A program made the position numbers and the translations under genes. Of a DNA stretch of 64,000 nt, positions 36,001 through 45,628 are shown piece by piece. Each line of letters starts with the position of its first letter. The first letter of the stretch is position 1. The notes under the pieces are model-generated. The model had not been told where the DNA came from. It made no database searches and worked only from the letters and a program-made list of their open reading frames with translations. Source of the DNA: an uncultured Neglectibacter sp. (GTDB taxonomy: Bacteria > Bacillota > Clostridia > Oscillospirales > Acutalibacteraceae); the NCBI GenBank assembly GCA_937958185.1, contig CALFFN010000022.1, forward strand, positions 62,001 to 126,000, given 5' to 3'.

Positions 36001-36595
36001 GGATCCCTGTTTCCCGGGAAAGGCGAATGATCTGCGGGTTTACATAATGTTGGTTTTCCAGCCCGTGGTCCTGCAATTCCAAAAAGAAATTTTCCGCGCC
36101 GAAAATATCCCGGTACCGCAGCGCGGCTTCCCTGGCGCCCTGATAATCATTCCTCATCAGCGCCCGGGGGATTTCCCCTGCCAGGCAGGCGGACAGGGCG
36201 ATCAAGCCCTCGTGGTGCTTTTCCAGCAATTCAAAATCCACCCGGGGGCGGTTGTAAAAGCCCTCTGTCCAGCTTTGGGACACCATGGCGATCAGGTTGC
36301 GGTAGCCGACCTCATTTTCACAGAGCAGCACCAAATGGCGGTTCTCGCTGTCCAGCTCATGGACCTTGTCCAGCCTGCTGCGCTTGGCAACATAGACCTC
36401 GCAGCCGAGGATCGGCTTGATCCCCCGCTTTTTTGCCGCCTTGTAAAACTCTATCACGCCGTACATACAGCCGTGGTCGGTGATTGCCACCGCTGTCTGT
36501 CCCATTTCCTGCACTCTGTCCAGCAGGCGCTCAATGCGGCAGGCGCCGTCCAGCAGGCTGTATTCCGTATGCAAATGTAAGTGGACGAACGCCAT
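33086..36595 (-). CDS. dnaE: DNA polymerase III alpha subunit (DnaE)
   Basis: Replicative polymerase of about 1169 residues. The PHP domain starts MAFVHLHLHTEYSLLDGACRIERL; the catalytic palm has MPDFDIDFSDERRDEIIQYVLDRYG with the metal-binding Asp residues; HASTHAAGVLITDKPV and RPGPMQFIP are DnaE motifs; a helix-hairpin-helix and OB domain (LLAMVSELRRKSTKNGGTMAFLTLEDM) follow. ATG 36595 is chosen since MAFVHLHLHTEYS is the family start. In Firmicutes DnaE usually works beside PolC, which is not in this window. Confidence 0.97.
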   Translation of the reverse strand: MAFVHLHLHTEYSLLDGACRIERLLDRVQEMGQTAVAITDHGCMYGVIEFYKAAKKRGIKPILGCEVYVAKRSRLDKVHELDSENRHLVLLCENEVGYRNLIAMVSQSWTEGFYNRPRVDFELLEKHHEGLIALSACLAGEIPRALMRNDYQGAREAALRYRDIFGAENFFLELQDHGLENQHYVNPQIIRLSRETGIPLVVTNDCHYIAKEDSEMHHILICIQTGRTVEDQDTLEFGSDEFYVKTEEEMRKLFPELPEAADNTAKIAERCNVEIEFGKTKLPRFDTPDGSDSRTFFERLCFEGLRRRYGEAPEQSLVDRLNYEISVISQMGYVNYYLIVWDFIRYARSVGIPVGPGRGSGAGSLCAYCVGITNVDPIRYGLIFERFLNAERVSMPDFDIDFSDERRDEIIQYVLDRYGADHVAQIVTFGTMAARGALRDVGRAMAIPYNKVDVVAKQVPMELGITLDAALKNSQSFRQMYETDDQVKSLVDMARKLEGMPRHASTHAAGVLITDKPVTEYVPLAKNDDVVVTQFTMTAIEELGLLKMDFLGLRNLSVIDNAQKLIQRSEPEFSIETIPSDDPATFRMLASADSVGVFQFESGGMKRLLMQAEPESIEDLIAIISLYRPGPMQFIPMYVENRKHPEKVVYRHEKLRPILDVTYGCIIYQEQVMQIFRELAGYSLGRADIVRRAMAKKKRDVLEKERQIFLNGQRREDGSWEVEGCLNRGVDRETAEELFREIESFASYAFNKSHAACYAIVAYQTAYLKCHYPREYMASLLSSVLGWTGKVAEYMEECKRLKISVLPPHVNESGAGFTVVGENIRYGLLAVKNLGRAVIARMVEERRRGGNFTSFYSFCKRMAGKDLNRRAIESLIKCGALDGLGSNRREMLLSVETVLELLEMDKRRNIEGQMGFFDAPEAEESGEPPLQTAEEFSVSDLLAMEKEVTGMYLSGHPMMGYSSLYQTGGYARSDQIQASAAGEADSYRDGQQVVLLAMVSELRRKSTKNGGTMAFLTLEDMYGAMTGLVFSKTLEEFGNLLEVGAVVEVAGKLSFVEDKEPELVCSRFAPPGSLAGKGKRSVPAADGEPQKPAGRPGLYLKLPSKNAWEYEKAMQYLAIFDEGRTDVYLLFQDSGKLMKAPARYRTDVNDVLLLALRRLLGEENVALRR

Positions 36596-36637
36596 AGGCA
36601 AAAGCACTTCCTTTCCTGCCCCGGCAGAGCGTTTTTC

Positions 36638-37645
36638 TTATTTGGTCAGTTCCCGGTGAATGGCGTCCAGCAGCTCCCCGGTGCTGTCGCAGCCGTGCTC
36701 CCAATACATGATGCCCAGAAGCCCTTTTTCCTTGACAAAGGCAGTTTTTAGGGCGATTGCCCGGGGGCTTTCAAAGCTGACAAACTCGGAGCCGTTCCAC
36801 AGAAAGGCTGCCTGCGCGTCCTCGTCCCAATACTGGGTGAAGCCGCCCTTTTCTATAAATTCCGGCGTGATCTCGCTGTACCGCAGGCCGCCCATGCCTA
36901 TGCTTTCCGCTTCCTGCAGCAGCCCGTGGTTCTCGCCGCTTTTCACCCCGGTCCAGCGGCGGGAGTAGAACGCCGCCCCCACCACCAGCTTGGAAAGGGG
37001 CACCCCGGCGCTGTGGAACAGGGCGACGATATCCTTTGTATTCACCATTCTGTCGTCCCCCGCTGTGGCATACAGCGCCGCGTGGTGACCCGTCCGATGA
37101 GAGAACCCGCCGCACATATCGTAGGTCATCAGCTGCACATAGTCCACGACCTCCGCTACCTTGTCCATCTCCGTACCCTGAATGAAATACTCTCCCGCCC
37201 CGGCGGCAATGGACAGGCTCTTATCCCCCAGCTGCTTTCTCAGTTCCCGGAGCAGCAGGGTGAAATTCTCCTTATCCGCGGGGTCGCAGTCGATCTCCGC
37301 CTGGTCGCTGCAGGGATATTCCCAGTCGATGTCGATACCGTCCAGATCATATTTTTCCACGACCTCCATACAGGAACGGGCAAAGGCTTCCCGCCCGGCG
37401 GCGGTCATCGCCATGGTGGAAAACCCTCCGGCGCCCCAGCCGCCCACGGACAGCACGATGCGCAGCGCCGGGTTCCACCCCTTGAACTGCGGCAGCAGGT
37501 CCAGATGGGTGAGCATGTTCATGTCCAGCAGCCCGTCCTTAATCAATCCAAACGCCAGGTTGATGTGGGTCAGCTTCTTCACATCTCCCTCTGTGAAAGT
37601 GGGCAGAGCATCGTTCATGGCATAGGCGAGCACAAAATGTTTCAT
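36638..37645 (-). CDS. Glycoside hydrolase family 18 (chitinase/endo-hexosaminidase-like)
   Basis: A 335-residue TIM-barrel hydrolase with no signal peptide, so apparently cytoplasmic. The catalytic DxxDxDxE motif is present in YDLDGIDIDWEYP. Other GH18 features are LRIVLSVGGWGAGGFS and VDYVQLMTYDMCGG. GH18 enzymes cut beta-1,4-linked GlcNAc; a cytoplasmic member may process imported chito- or N-glycan fragments, which would fit with the amino-sugar gene nagB at the window start. ATG 37645 is preceded by GGGGGGA. Confidence 0.88.
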   Translation of the reverse strand: MKHFVLAYAMNDALPTFTEGDVKKLTHINLAFGLIKDGLLDMNMLTHLDLLPQFKGWNPALRIVLSVGGWGAGGFSTMAMTAAGREAFARSCMEVVEKYDLDGIDIDWEYPCSDQAEIDCDPADKENFTLLLRELRKQLGDKSLSIAAGAGEYFIQGTEMDKVAEVVDYVQLMTYDMCGGFSHRTGHHAALYATAGDDRMVNTKDIVALFHSAGVPLSKLVVGAAFYSRRWTGVKSGENHGLLQEAESIGMGGLRYSEITPEFIEKGGFTQYWDEDAQAAFLWNGSEFVSFESPRAIALKTAFVKEKGLLGIMYWEHGCDSTGELLDAIHRELTK

Positions 37646-38311
37646 CAAAAAATCCCCCCATTATATTTTTTCCAGACCCTCCCCGGGTCCGGCATTGCCC
37701 AAAAACACCTGAAAGCTTCCAGTGTAAAAAACTTCCGCTATGTCTCATTGAGTTTCCATAATTCTAAAAATTTTGGCTTTATTCCAAGACTTTTCCGATT
37801 TTAGGTTTACATAATTTTGTGCATCATTTTACAGTAGTATCTGCATTTCCAGAATACAGGCGATCTGAGTTTACATAACTTTTAGATGACATTCCATAAC
37901 AGCACACACATTTTTCAAAAAACGGACACTTTGAGTTTACATAATTCAAGTTTCAAAACTGTCCTGCAAATATTTGCCGGAATATTCCCGATTCTGGTTT
38001 ACATAAATTGTAAAGCTTTAGAGAGGAAAAGCGCTATGGCATTTCCAAATTTTACTTTACATAATTTTGAATACATAATTCTACTTTCAGAATTCTACGC
38101 TTTTCAAATCTCAGAAATTTTTCAGTAATTTCGCAATAGCTTTTTCGGTTTACCGCACTTATGTTTACATAATTTCAGTTTCCATAATTCCAACAAATCA
38201 TTTCTCTTTCTGTACTTTGCCGTTTCCCTGCTGCCGCCCAATCGGTACGGAAGTCCCGGCTCCTTGTTTCCCCGTATCCATTGTGCCGGAAGCCCGTTTC
38301 CGGCGGCGGGG
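37646..38311. other. AT-rich gap with periodic TTTACATAA sites
   Basis: About 665 nt between the whiA stop and the GH18 start, both minus strand, thus the upstream region of GH18. AT-rich compared with its surroundings, no gene, and containing the repeated motif described in a separate entry. Confidence 0.75.
37752..38190. repeat. Array of spaced GTTTACATAA motifs
   Basis: GTTTACATAA occurs at 37805, 37869, 37935 and 37997, CTTTACATAA at 38055, GTTTACATAA at 38163, and related GTTTCCATAATT at 37752 and near 38178. Spacings are 53, 64, 66, 62, 58 and 108 nt (about twice 54), so the sites are spread at roughly 60 nt. The intervening sequences are unrelated to each other. All face the same direction. 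Confidence 0.85.
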
Positions 38312-39256
38312 CTAGTCCTTCTCCGTCAGGATAGCTTCCTTGCCCTGCTCCAGCTTCTGCTCCCCCAGCTCCAGCAGGCGCTGCAGGCGGTGGTTCACGC
38401 CGCTGCGGCTGATCCCCAGGGTCTCCCCCAGCTGCCGGAGGGTCATCTCCGGGTTTTCCAGGCGCAGCCTGGCAAGCTCTTTCAGCCCGTCGGGCAGCAG
38501 CTCCAGTTCCCCGGTATCGTTCAAAGCCGCGATCGCCGCGATCTGCCGGGCAGACGCCGAATAGGTCTTGTCCATATTGGCGGTCTCAAAATTTGCCTTG
38601 CGGTTGATATTATTCTTCGCTTCCTTGTACATTCTCACCTGCATCAGCTCCATGGAAGCCCCAGCCGCCCCCAGGAACGTAAGCAAATCCTCGATCTGCC
38701 CGCTTTCCTTCCAGTACACCACATAGCTGCCCTTTCGGGACGCCAGCAGGGGATTTACCTGAAACGCCGGCACCTCGCACAGCAGCGTATAGAGCTGGTT
38801 TGCCAGCTTCTGATAGGGTACGGCATATTCCAGATGATATTCCTTCTGCGGGTCGGTTGCCGTGCCGCAGGACAGGAACGCCCCCCGCAGGAACGCCGCC
38901 TGGCAGCAGTCGTTTTCCAGCACCGCCCGGTTGATGTGCAGGCTGGTCTCCTCCCCGGTGTGCCCAAAGGTCTCCAGCAGCCGGCGGCGGGAATCCCCGT
39001 CCTGCAGCGAAACGCGGTACGCAGGCTTTTTCCGGCGGCTGACGCCATAGCTCAGCTCCCCGCCGGCCCCGGCGACCTCCGCCGCCAGCTCCAGCATTCG
39101 CCGGGCAACGCCGCCGTTTTCCGTGACATAGGCGGTCTCCCGCAGGGAAAAGCATTTGGAAAACAGCCACAGCCCGTAGCATTCCGCTTTTCGGCAGCAG
39201 TCCCGCTTCTGTTCTATTTTGCAAAGCTCCGCCTTGATATCGCCGGAAAATGACAT
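38312..39256 (-). CDS. whiA: WhiA-type DNA-binding protein
   Basis: A 314-residue protein of the WhiA family, a LAGLIDADG-like N-terminal domain fused to a C-terminal helix-turn-helix that links cell division and metabolism in Gram-positives. It starts MSFSGDIKAELC, has CGLW-like YGLWLFSKCF and the LRGAFLSCGTATDPQKEYHLEY region, and ends with LRLENPEMTLRQLGETLGISRSGVNHRLQRL. ATG 39256 is chosen over an upstream in-frame start because it matches the family and follows GAGGGAAC. Last gene of the hprK-murB-rapZ-kinase-whiA run. Confidence 0.95.
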   Translation of the reverse strand: MSFSGDIKAELCKIEQKRDCCRKAECYGLWLFSKCFSLRETAYVTENGGVARRMLELAAEVAGAGGELSYGVSRRKKPAYRVSLQDGDSRRRLLETFGHTGEETSLHINRAVLENDCCQAAFLRGAFLSCGTATDPQKEYHLEYAVPYQKLANQLYTLLCEVPAFQVNPLLASRKGSYVVYWKESGQIEDLLTFLGAAGASMELMQVRMYKEAKNNINRKANFETANMDKTYSASARQIAAIAALNDTGELELLPDGLKELARLRLENPEMTLRQLGETLGISRSGVNHRLQRLLELGEQKLEQGKEAILTEKD

Positions 39257-39267
39257 GTTCCGTTCCC

Positions 39268-39867
39268 TCACTTTGTCCCGCAAAGCCTCAGGATTTCCTG
39301 GGCTATCGCATGATGATCCACCGCAGAAAAGTCCGTCGCGTCCACTGTGATGCGGGGTCCGCCCACAGTAAAGGTATCCATGCCCCGCCGATGAAAGCCC
39401 TCCACAAACTTTTCCAGGCTCATCGGTACATAGGGCGGCTTCTCTCCCTCCGGCTCGGGAAAACAGGTGTTGACCACGTGTCCCCTGTGCCGCTGGGGAG
39501 AACTTTCCCGGGCAAGGAACCGCCGGTAGACCACCTCATGGTCGCCGGTCAGCGCTACCGTCACGGTGGGGCAGGAGTATTTTTCCAGCAGGGCAAGCAG
39601 ACCGGGCTTGGAATCATTTTCAAAATTATTTTCCAGAATGACGGACTGCCCCAGCGCCAGCACCTGTTCCGCACAATACAGGAGTATCTCCATGCTGCCC
39701 CTGCCCAGCGCCACCTTTTCTTCACGGGAGCGGAACCCGACCGTGTCAAACAGCAGCTCTTTCACGCTGTCCTTGGAGAACATGGGGAACCCAAGCTCTT
39801 TGGAAAGCGCGGCAGCCAGCGTGCTCTTTCCCGTGGCAGGAGCTCCCGTTACCAAAACGCACACCAT
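39268..39867 (-). CDS. P-loop kinase of the AAA/zeta-toxin-like class, in place of yvcK
   Basis: A 199-residue P-loop protein: MVCVLVTGAPATGKSTLAAALSK (Walker A) and QSVILENNFENDSK (Walker B-like). It resembles small ATP-dependent kinases of the AAA_33 / zeta-toxin-like group and lacks UDP-sugar motifs. In Firmicutes the gene between rapZ and whiA is normally yvcK, so this is a substitution at a conserved position. AGGGGAC precedes ATG 39867. The cellular substrate is unknown. Confidence 0.75.
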   Translation of the reverse strand: MVCVLVTGAPATGKSTLAAALSKELGFPMFSKDSVKELLFDTVGFRSREEKVALGRGSMEILLYCAEQVLALGQSVILENNFENDSKPGLLALLEKYSCPTVTVALTGDHEVVYRRFLARESSPQRHRGHVVNTCFPEPEGEKPPYVPMSLEKFVEGFHRRGMDTFTVGGPRITVDATDFSAVDHHAIAQEILRLCGTK

Positions 39868-39878
39868 TGTACTGTCCC

Positions 39879-40739
39879 CTAATATTTCTGAATATCCCGG
39901 TGGGTCACGCTGGTCTTTACACCTTTCGCGCCCAGATAATCGCACATATACTGCGCCAGCGCCACAGAGCGGTGGTGTCCGCCCGTACAGCCCACGGCGA
40001 TGACAAGCTGGCTTTTCCCCTCCTTGCTGTACAGGGGCAGCAGATAATCCACCATATCCGTGAACCGGGAAATGAACCCTGCCGTCTCTTCCTTTTCCAT
40101 CACAAAATCCCGCACAGGAGCGTCCAGCCCGGTTTGGGGGCGCAGTTCCTCATCATAAAAGGGGTTCGGCAGGCAGCGCACGTCAAACACCAGATCGGAT
40201 TCCATGGGAATGCCGAATTTGAACCCGAAGCTGATACAGTGAACGGACAGGGAATCCCCGGGGCTGTTCAGGAAAAGCTCGCTGATCCTTGTTTTCAGCT
40301 GGGCGGGAGATACGCCGGAGGTGTCGATCACATAGTCGGAGCACTCTTTCACAGGCTTCAGCATTTCCCGCTCCAGCCTGACCGCCTGCTCCAGCGAGCC
40401 GTTCAGGTCGTCGGACAGGGGGTGCTTTCTTCTTGTCTCCTTGAACCGGCGCACCAGCACGGCGTCGGAAGAGTCCAAAAACAGTATCTTGTAGGGCTTC
40501 TTGTCCCGTTTCAGCGCCTCCATGGCGGTGAAAAAGGACTTGAACAGCTCGCCGCCCCGGGTATCTGTCACCACAGCGACGCGGTTACGCAGCCCCTCAG
40601 ACTTGATGCACAGATCGTAAAATACGGGGATCAGCGCCGGGGGCAGATTGTCCACGCAGAAAAAGCCGATGTCCTCCATGGCGTGCATGGCGCGGGTCTT
40701 GCCCGCCCCGGAAAGCCCTGTTACAATTACAAATTCCAT
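39879..40739 (-). CDS. rapZ: RapZ (YvcJ) RNase adapter / nucleotide-binding protein
   Basis: A 286-residue protein starting MEFVIVTGLSGAGKTRAMHAMEDIGFFCVDNLPPALIP, the Walker A and B region of the family. The C-terminal part has VFDVRCLPNPFYDEELRPQTGLD and LVIAVGCTGGHHRSVALAQYM, the RapZ C-domain with GCTGGxHRS. Binds ATP/GTP and links to sugar-amine metabolism. ATG 40739 is preceded by AGAAAGGA. The neighbours murB and hprK are the usual ones in Clostridia. Confidence 0.96.
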   Translation of the reverse strand: MEFVIVTGLSGAGKTRAMHAMEDIGFFCVDNLPPALIPVFYDLCIKSEGLRNRVAVVTDTRGGELFKSFFTAMEALKRDKKPYKILFLDSSDAVLVRRFKETRRKHPLSDDLNGSLEQAVRLEREMLKPVKECSDYVIDTSGVSPAQLKTRISELFLNSPGDSLSVHCISFGFKFGIPMESDLVFDVRCLPNPFYDEELRPQTGLDAPVRDFVMEKEETAGFISRFTDMVDYLLPLYSKEGKSQLVIAVGCTGGHHRSVALAQYMCDYLGAKGVKTSVTHRDIQKY

Positions 40740-40777
40740 GAATTTTCCTTTCTCCCTCAAATCAAAATAGCGCCCTT

Positions 40778-41728
40778 TCAAGCCTGCCCTGTCATGCGGA
40801 CCTCGCATTCCAGCCTTGTGCCGGTCCGTTCCTCCACCGTTTTTTGGATCAGCCCGATCAGCTCCAGCACGTCCTTACAGGTGGCGCCGCCGGTGTTGAC
40901 GATGAAGCCCGCGTGCTTGGGGCTGACCTGCGCCCCGCCGATCTGCTTCCCTTTCAGCCCGCATTCCTCTATCATGGCGGCGGCAAAGCCGTTTGCCGGG
41001 CGCTTGAACACGCTTCCGGCGCTGGGCATATCGTAGGGCTGCTTTTCTTTCCTGCGCCCCATCAGTTCCTCCATTTTTCCGGCGATCTCCGCCGGGTCTC
41101 CCAGTTCCAGCTCATAGTCTACCGACAAAATGATATCCTTTCCGCCGGTATAGCGGCTATGGCGGTAGGAAAGCTCCAAAGCTTCCCGGGGCAGCGTAAC
41201 GAGCTCACCCCCCGGGGTCAGATGGGTGACCGCTTTCACCACGTCCTTCATCTCGCCGCCGTAGGCGCCTGCGTTCATGTATGCCGCGCCGCCCACCGAG
41301 CCGGGAATGCCCCACGCAAATTCCAGCCCGGTCAAGCTCCTGTCTCTGGCAAAGGCACAGAGGGAAGCCAGCATGACCCCCGCCCCGGCGCGAACAGTCT
41401 TTCCGTCGGGCAGCAGCTGAAGCTTGGCAAACTCCCCGCCTAAAGCCAGCACCGCGCCACGGAACCCCTCGTCGGACACCAGCAGGTTCGAGCCGTTCCC
41501 CAGCAGCAGCCACGGAAGGTCTTTTTGCCGCAGAACGCCGAGCAGCGCCGTAAGCTGGTTTTGATTTTCCACCGTGAGGAATCGGTCGGCTTCCCCGCCG
41601 ATACGAAAAGTGGTATGGCGGCTCATCGGCTCATTTTGTAACAAGGCACAGTGCAGCTCTGCCGCGGCTTTGTCCAGCTCTGTATAGTCGAGTGTCAAAA
41701 AATCCCCCCGTTTTTCAGCGTTCTCCAT
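40778..41728 (-). CDS. murB: UDP-N-acetylenolpyruvoylglucosamine reductase
   Basis: FAD/NADPH-dependent second step of UDP-MurNAc synthesis. The 316-residue protein shows MSRHTTFRIGGEADRFLTVEN, LGNGSNLLVSDEGFRGAVL, GLEFAWGIPGSVGGAAYMNAGAYGGEM, and SAGSVFKRPANGFAAAMIEECGLKGKQIGGAQVSPKHAGFIVN, the type IIa MurB pattern with the catalytic Ser and Glu. It starts ATG 41728 after AGAGGACC. Confidence 0.96.
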   Translation of the reverse strand: MENAEKRGDFLTLDYTELDKAAAELHCALLQNEPMSRHTTFRIGGEADRFLTVENQNQLTALLGVLRQKDLPWLLLGNGSNLLVSDEGFRGAVLALGGEFAKLQLLPDGKTVRAGAGVMLASLCAFARDRSLTGLEFAWGIPGSVGGAAYMNAGAYGGEMKDVVKAVTHLTPGGELVTLPREALELSYRHSRYTGGKDIILSVDYELELGDPAEIAGKMEELMGRRKEKQPYDMPSAGSVFKRPANGFAAAMIEECGLKGKQIGGAQVSPKHAGFIVNTGGATCKDVLELIGLIQKTVEERTGTRLECEVRMTGQA

Positions 41729-41811
41729 CAGACAGGTCCTCTAAAAATATGTGCTTACAGGTGAAATGTATTCTGTCTAAAATATTTTGCCGGGAACCGC
41801 CCGGCAAAGCG

Positions 41812-42777
41812 CTAAATATCCAGGTCCTTGCGAATGTCCGTGCCCTGCAGGTCAGCCATGTCCATACCAAGGCTGGAAAGCAGCTCCTGCGCGGCGTTAT
41901 AGCCCATTTTCTTCTGGCGGTTGTTCATGGCGGCGACCTCGATGATGATGGCAAGGTTCCTGCCCGGCTTCACGGGAATGGTGATCACCGGCACGCGGAT
42001 CCCCAGAATTTCCGTGAACTCGCTGTCGATACCCATGCGGTCGTAAACCTTGGTGGCGTCCCATAATTCCATATTGATGCACATGTCGATTTTCTCCGTC
42101 AGCTTGACGGCACCCATACCGAAAATACGCCGGGCGTTGATGATGCCGATGCCGCGCAGCTCGATGAAATGGCGGATATTTTCCGGCGCCTGCCCTACAA
42201 GGGCTTTTCGGGAGGTGCGGCGGATCTCCACGGCGTCGTCGGCGATCAGGCGGTGCCCGCGCTTGATCAGCTCAATGGCGGTTTCGCTCTTGCCCACGCC
42301 GCTGTCGCCCACCAGCAGGATACCCTCGCCGTAAACCTCCACCAGCACGCCGTGCCGGGTGATCCTGGGGGCAAGCTCCACGTTCAGCAGCGACACCAGG
42401 TCCGCCACCACGTTGGAGGTGGAGTCCCCGGACAGCAGCAGGGGGACGCCGTGCTTTTCCGCCGACTGCCGCATACAGCCTGGAATTTCGATCCCCCGGG
42501 CGACGATCACCGCAGGCGGCTGGAGCGCAAAGAAGTTTTCGATAGCCTGCGCCTGCTTTTCCCCGCCCCAGGATTCCAGCAGCGCCATTTCAGAACGCCC
42601 CAGGATCGCGATGCGGTGAGAGTCAAAATAATCGCAAAAGCCGTTAAGCTCCAGACCAGGACGGTTCACGTCCTTGGAATTTATCAAAATTTCCTCGGCG
42701 CTTTTCGGCAGATAAATTTCCTGCAGCGCCAGTTCCCGAACGATTTTCGCAAGAGGGATCGTATATTCTTCTGTCAT
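41812..42777 (-). CDS. hprK: HPr kinase/phosphorylase
   Basis: Bifunctional enzyme that phosphorylates Ser46 of HPr and so governs carbon catabolite control. The ~321-residue protein has the P-loop ILLVGDSGVGKSETAIELIKRGHRLIADDAVEI and the family segment IRHFIELRGIGIINARRIFGMGAVK with the HPr-binding region. Start ATG 42777 matches MTEEYTIPLAKIVRE. It precedes murB by 83 nt on the same strand. Confidence 0.96.
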   Translation of the reverse strand: MTEEYTIPLAKIVRELALQEIYLPKSAEEILINSKDVNRPGLELNGFCDYFDSHRIAILGRSEMALLESWGGEKQAQAIENFFALQPPAVIVARGIEIPGCMRQSAEKHGVPLLLSGDSTSNVVADLVSLLNVELAPRITRHGVLVEVYGEGILLVGDSGVGKSETAIELIKRGHRLIADDAVEIRRTSRKALVGQAPENIRHFIELRGIGIINARRIFGMGAVKLTEKIDMCINMELWDATKVYDRMGIDSEFTEILGIRVPVITIPVKPGRNLAIIIEVAAMNNRQKKMGYNAAQELLSSLGMDMADLQGTDIRKDLDI

Positions 42778-43167
42778 GGATATCGCCCTTTCCTCTATTT
42801 TCTCATTTCCGCGGAGCACGGTTCCGTGCCCCGGCGTTTTCTATTATAGACGAAACAAGAAAAAAAATAAAGAGGGGAATGGGGATCCCGCCCTCTTTTT
42901 CCTCATATCTTTTTTACAGACGCGGCTTCGTCCCGTCTTTCCAGCCCTTTTTCCCATTTTCTTCTGCTTACTTTTTGAATTAAAAGCGCAGGAGCAGCAT
43001 CGCTGTTCAAAGAAATTCTCAGATAAGGATTTCTTTCTCCTTTTCCCCTGTTTCAGCGCCGAAACAGAAAATCTGCAAAGAAAATTTCATTCGACAAAAA
43101 ATAACCCTTGCATTTTTCAATCAAGTGTGCTATATTAAATAAGCTATCCTAAAAGACAGCAAAATAT
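42778..43167. other. Intergenic region between hprK and tRNA-fMet
   Basis: About 390 nt without a gene. It has an AGAGGG/CCCTCT hairpin near 42871-42898, T-rich sequence, and the tRNA-fMet promoter at its right end. Nothing else is evident. Confidence 0.6.
43108..43136 (+). promoter_or_regulatory. Promoter of tRNA-fMet
   Basis: TTGCAT, 17-nt spacer, TATATT, 32 nt upstream of the tRNA. Confidence 0.8.
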
Positions 43168-44671
<1,504 letters not shown>

Positions 44672-44698
44672 ACAATCACTTCCTCTACAAAGAAACTG

Positions 44699-45430
44699 TC
44701 ATCTGCTTATTTCTTCTAAAAATTGTGCAAGAGCTTTATCTATTATCTTTTTCTCTTCTTTATGCAATAGAGAGTATTCTGTTTTAATATAACGAGGAAG
44801 GTCTTTTACATCAAGTGATGATGGTATATTCGTTATATTCCACATATCTGCAAGACGCATAATTAATGTGTCTCTTTCGCTCTCTGGTTGTTGTTCAATA
44901 TACAATAACAGTTTATCAAGCGGTGAACCAGCTCTTTCAATAGCCGATGCTAAGTTATGATTATATGCATCTAACAATAATCCAACTGCTTTGTCCGTTG
45001 AATTACAGGTTTCTACACTTGCACGACAAAGAAAATCAAGAAGCCTTTCCACGTTTGGCAATTTAATGGCTTCTTTGCGATTTTGTGGTATTCTCGCAAG
45101 TAAATGAGCAAAAGAGAGAATGTCTTTTTGCGCATTCTCATTCATAAGCAACATTAAACCTGTAACATTTTCAATGCAATTCCACTCTTTCTGCGATTCA
45201 AGCAAATTCTTATAAGAAGAAAAAGTCAGCCTAGTAGGAATTTCTATTAGCTCATAAACAGGAACATCCAGAGCAGAAGCTATTTTCTCTAAAGTCACAT
45301 CTCGAGGTTGAACTGTGCCTGATTCATATTTTCTTATCGCAGAATCAGCCATTCCACACTTGTCTGCAACCTGCTTTTGTGTCATACCCTTTTCTTTCCT
45401 TATGGCACGTATGCGCTCACCTGTAGTCAT
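44699..45430 (-). CDS. XRE-family repressor of the element
   Basis: A 243-residue regulator with an N-terminal helix-turn-helix: MTTGERIRAIRKEKGMTQKQVADKCGMADSAIRKYESG. The larger C-terminal region is helical without recognised enzymatic motifs. ATG 45430 follows AGAGGTGAG. It is divergent from the Cro-like gene, and the intervening 200 nt contain four TAGACCAA/TTGGTCTG sites. It probably acts as the maintenance repressor of the element. Confidence 0.88.
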   Translation of the reverse strand: MTTGERIRAIRKEKGMTQKQVADKCGMADSAIRKYESGTVQPRDVTLEKIASALDVPVYELIEIPTRLTFSSYKNLLESQKEWNCIENVTGLMLLMNENAQKDILSFAHLLARIPQNRKEAIKLPNVERLLDFLCRASVETCNSTDKAVGLLLDAYNHNLASAIERAGSPLDKLLLYIEQQPESERDTLIMRLADMWNITNIPSSLDVKDLPRYIKTEYSLLHKEEKKIIDKALAQFLEEISR

Positions 45431-45500
45431 GAACTCACCTCTTTTTTGAATTATAACACAATACACCAAGAAAGCCAACTAAGTTTTTTTTAGCAAAAAA

Positions 45501-45600
45501 TAGACCAAAAAAATATCTTTTTAAGGTTGACAATTGGTCTGTAAGGTGCTACAATGCACGTAGACCAAGAAAGTATCTGTATTGAAAAGTATTTGGTCTG
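45501..45600. promoter_or_regulatory. Phased operator array
   Basis: TAGACCAA at 45501 and 45561 and its complement TTGGTCTG at 45534 and 45593. The two TAGACCAA sites are followed by AAAA/GAAA and TATCT, so the two halves form two inverted repeats 60 bp apart. One site lies inside the 17-nt spacer of the promoter below. Most simply these are binding sites for the neighbouring XRE repressor. Confidence 0.85.
45527..45555 (+). promoter_or_regulatory. Early promoter of the element
   Basis: TTGACA, 17-nt spacer, TACAAT. The spacer contains an operator half-site, giving direct repressor control of the rightward genes. Confidence 0.85.
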
Positions 45601-45628
45601 AAATTTGATATGATAGGAGGAATTCACT

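Noticed and set aside
37752..38190. CRISPR array
   Set aside because: Repeats are about 10 nt, too short for CRISPR repeats, and no cas genes are nearby.
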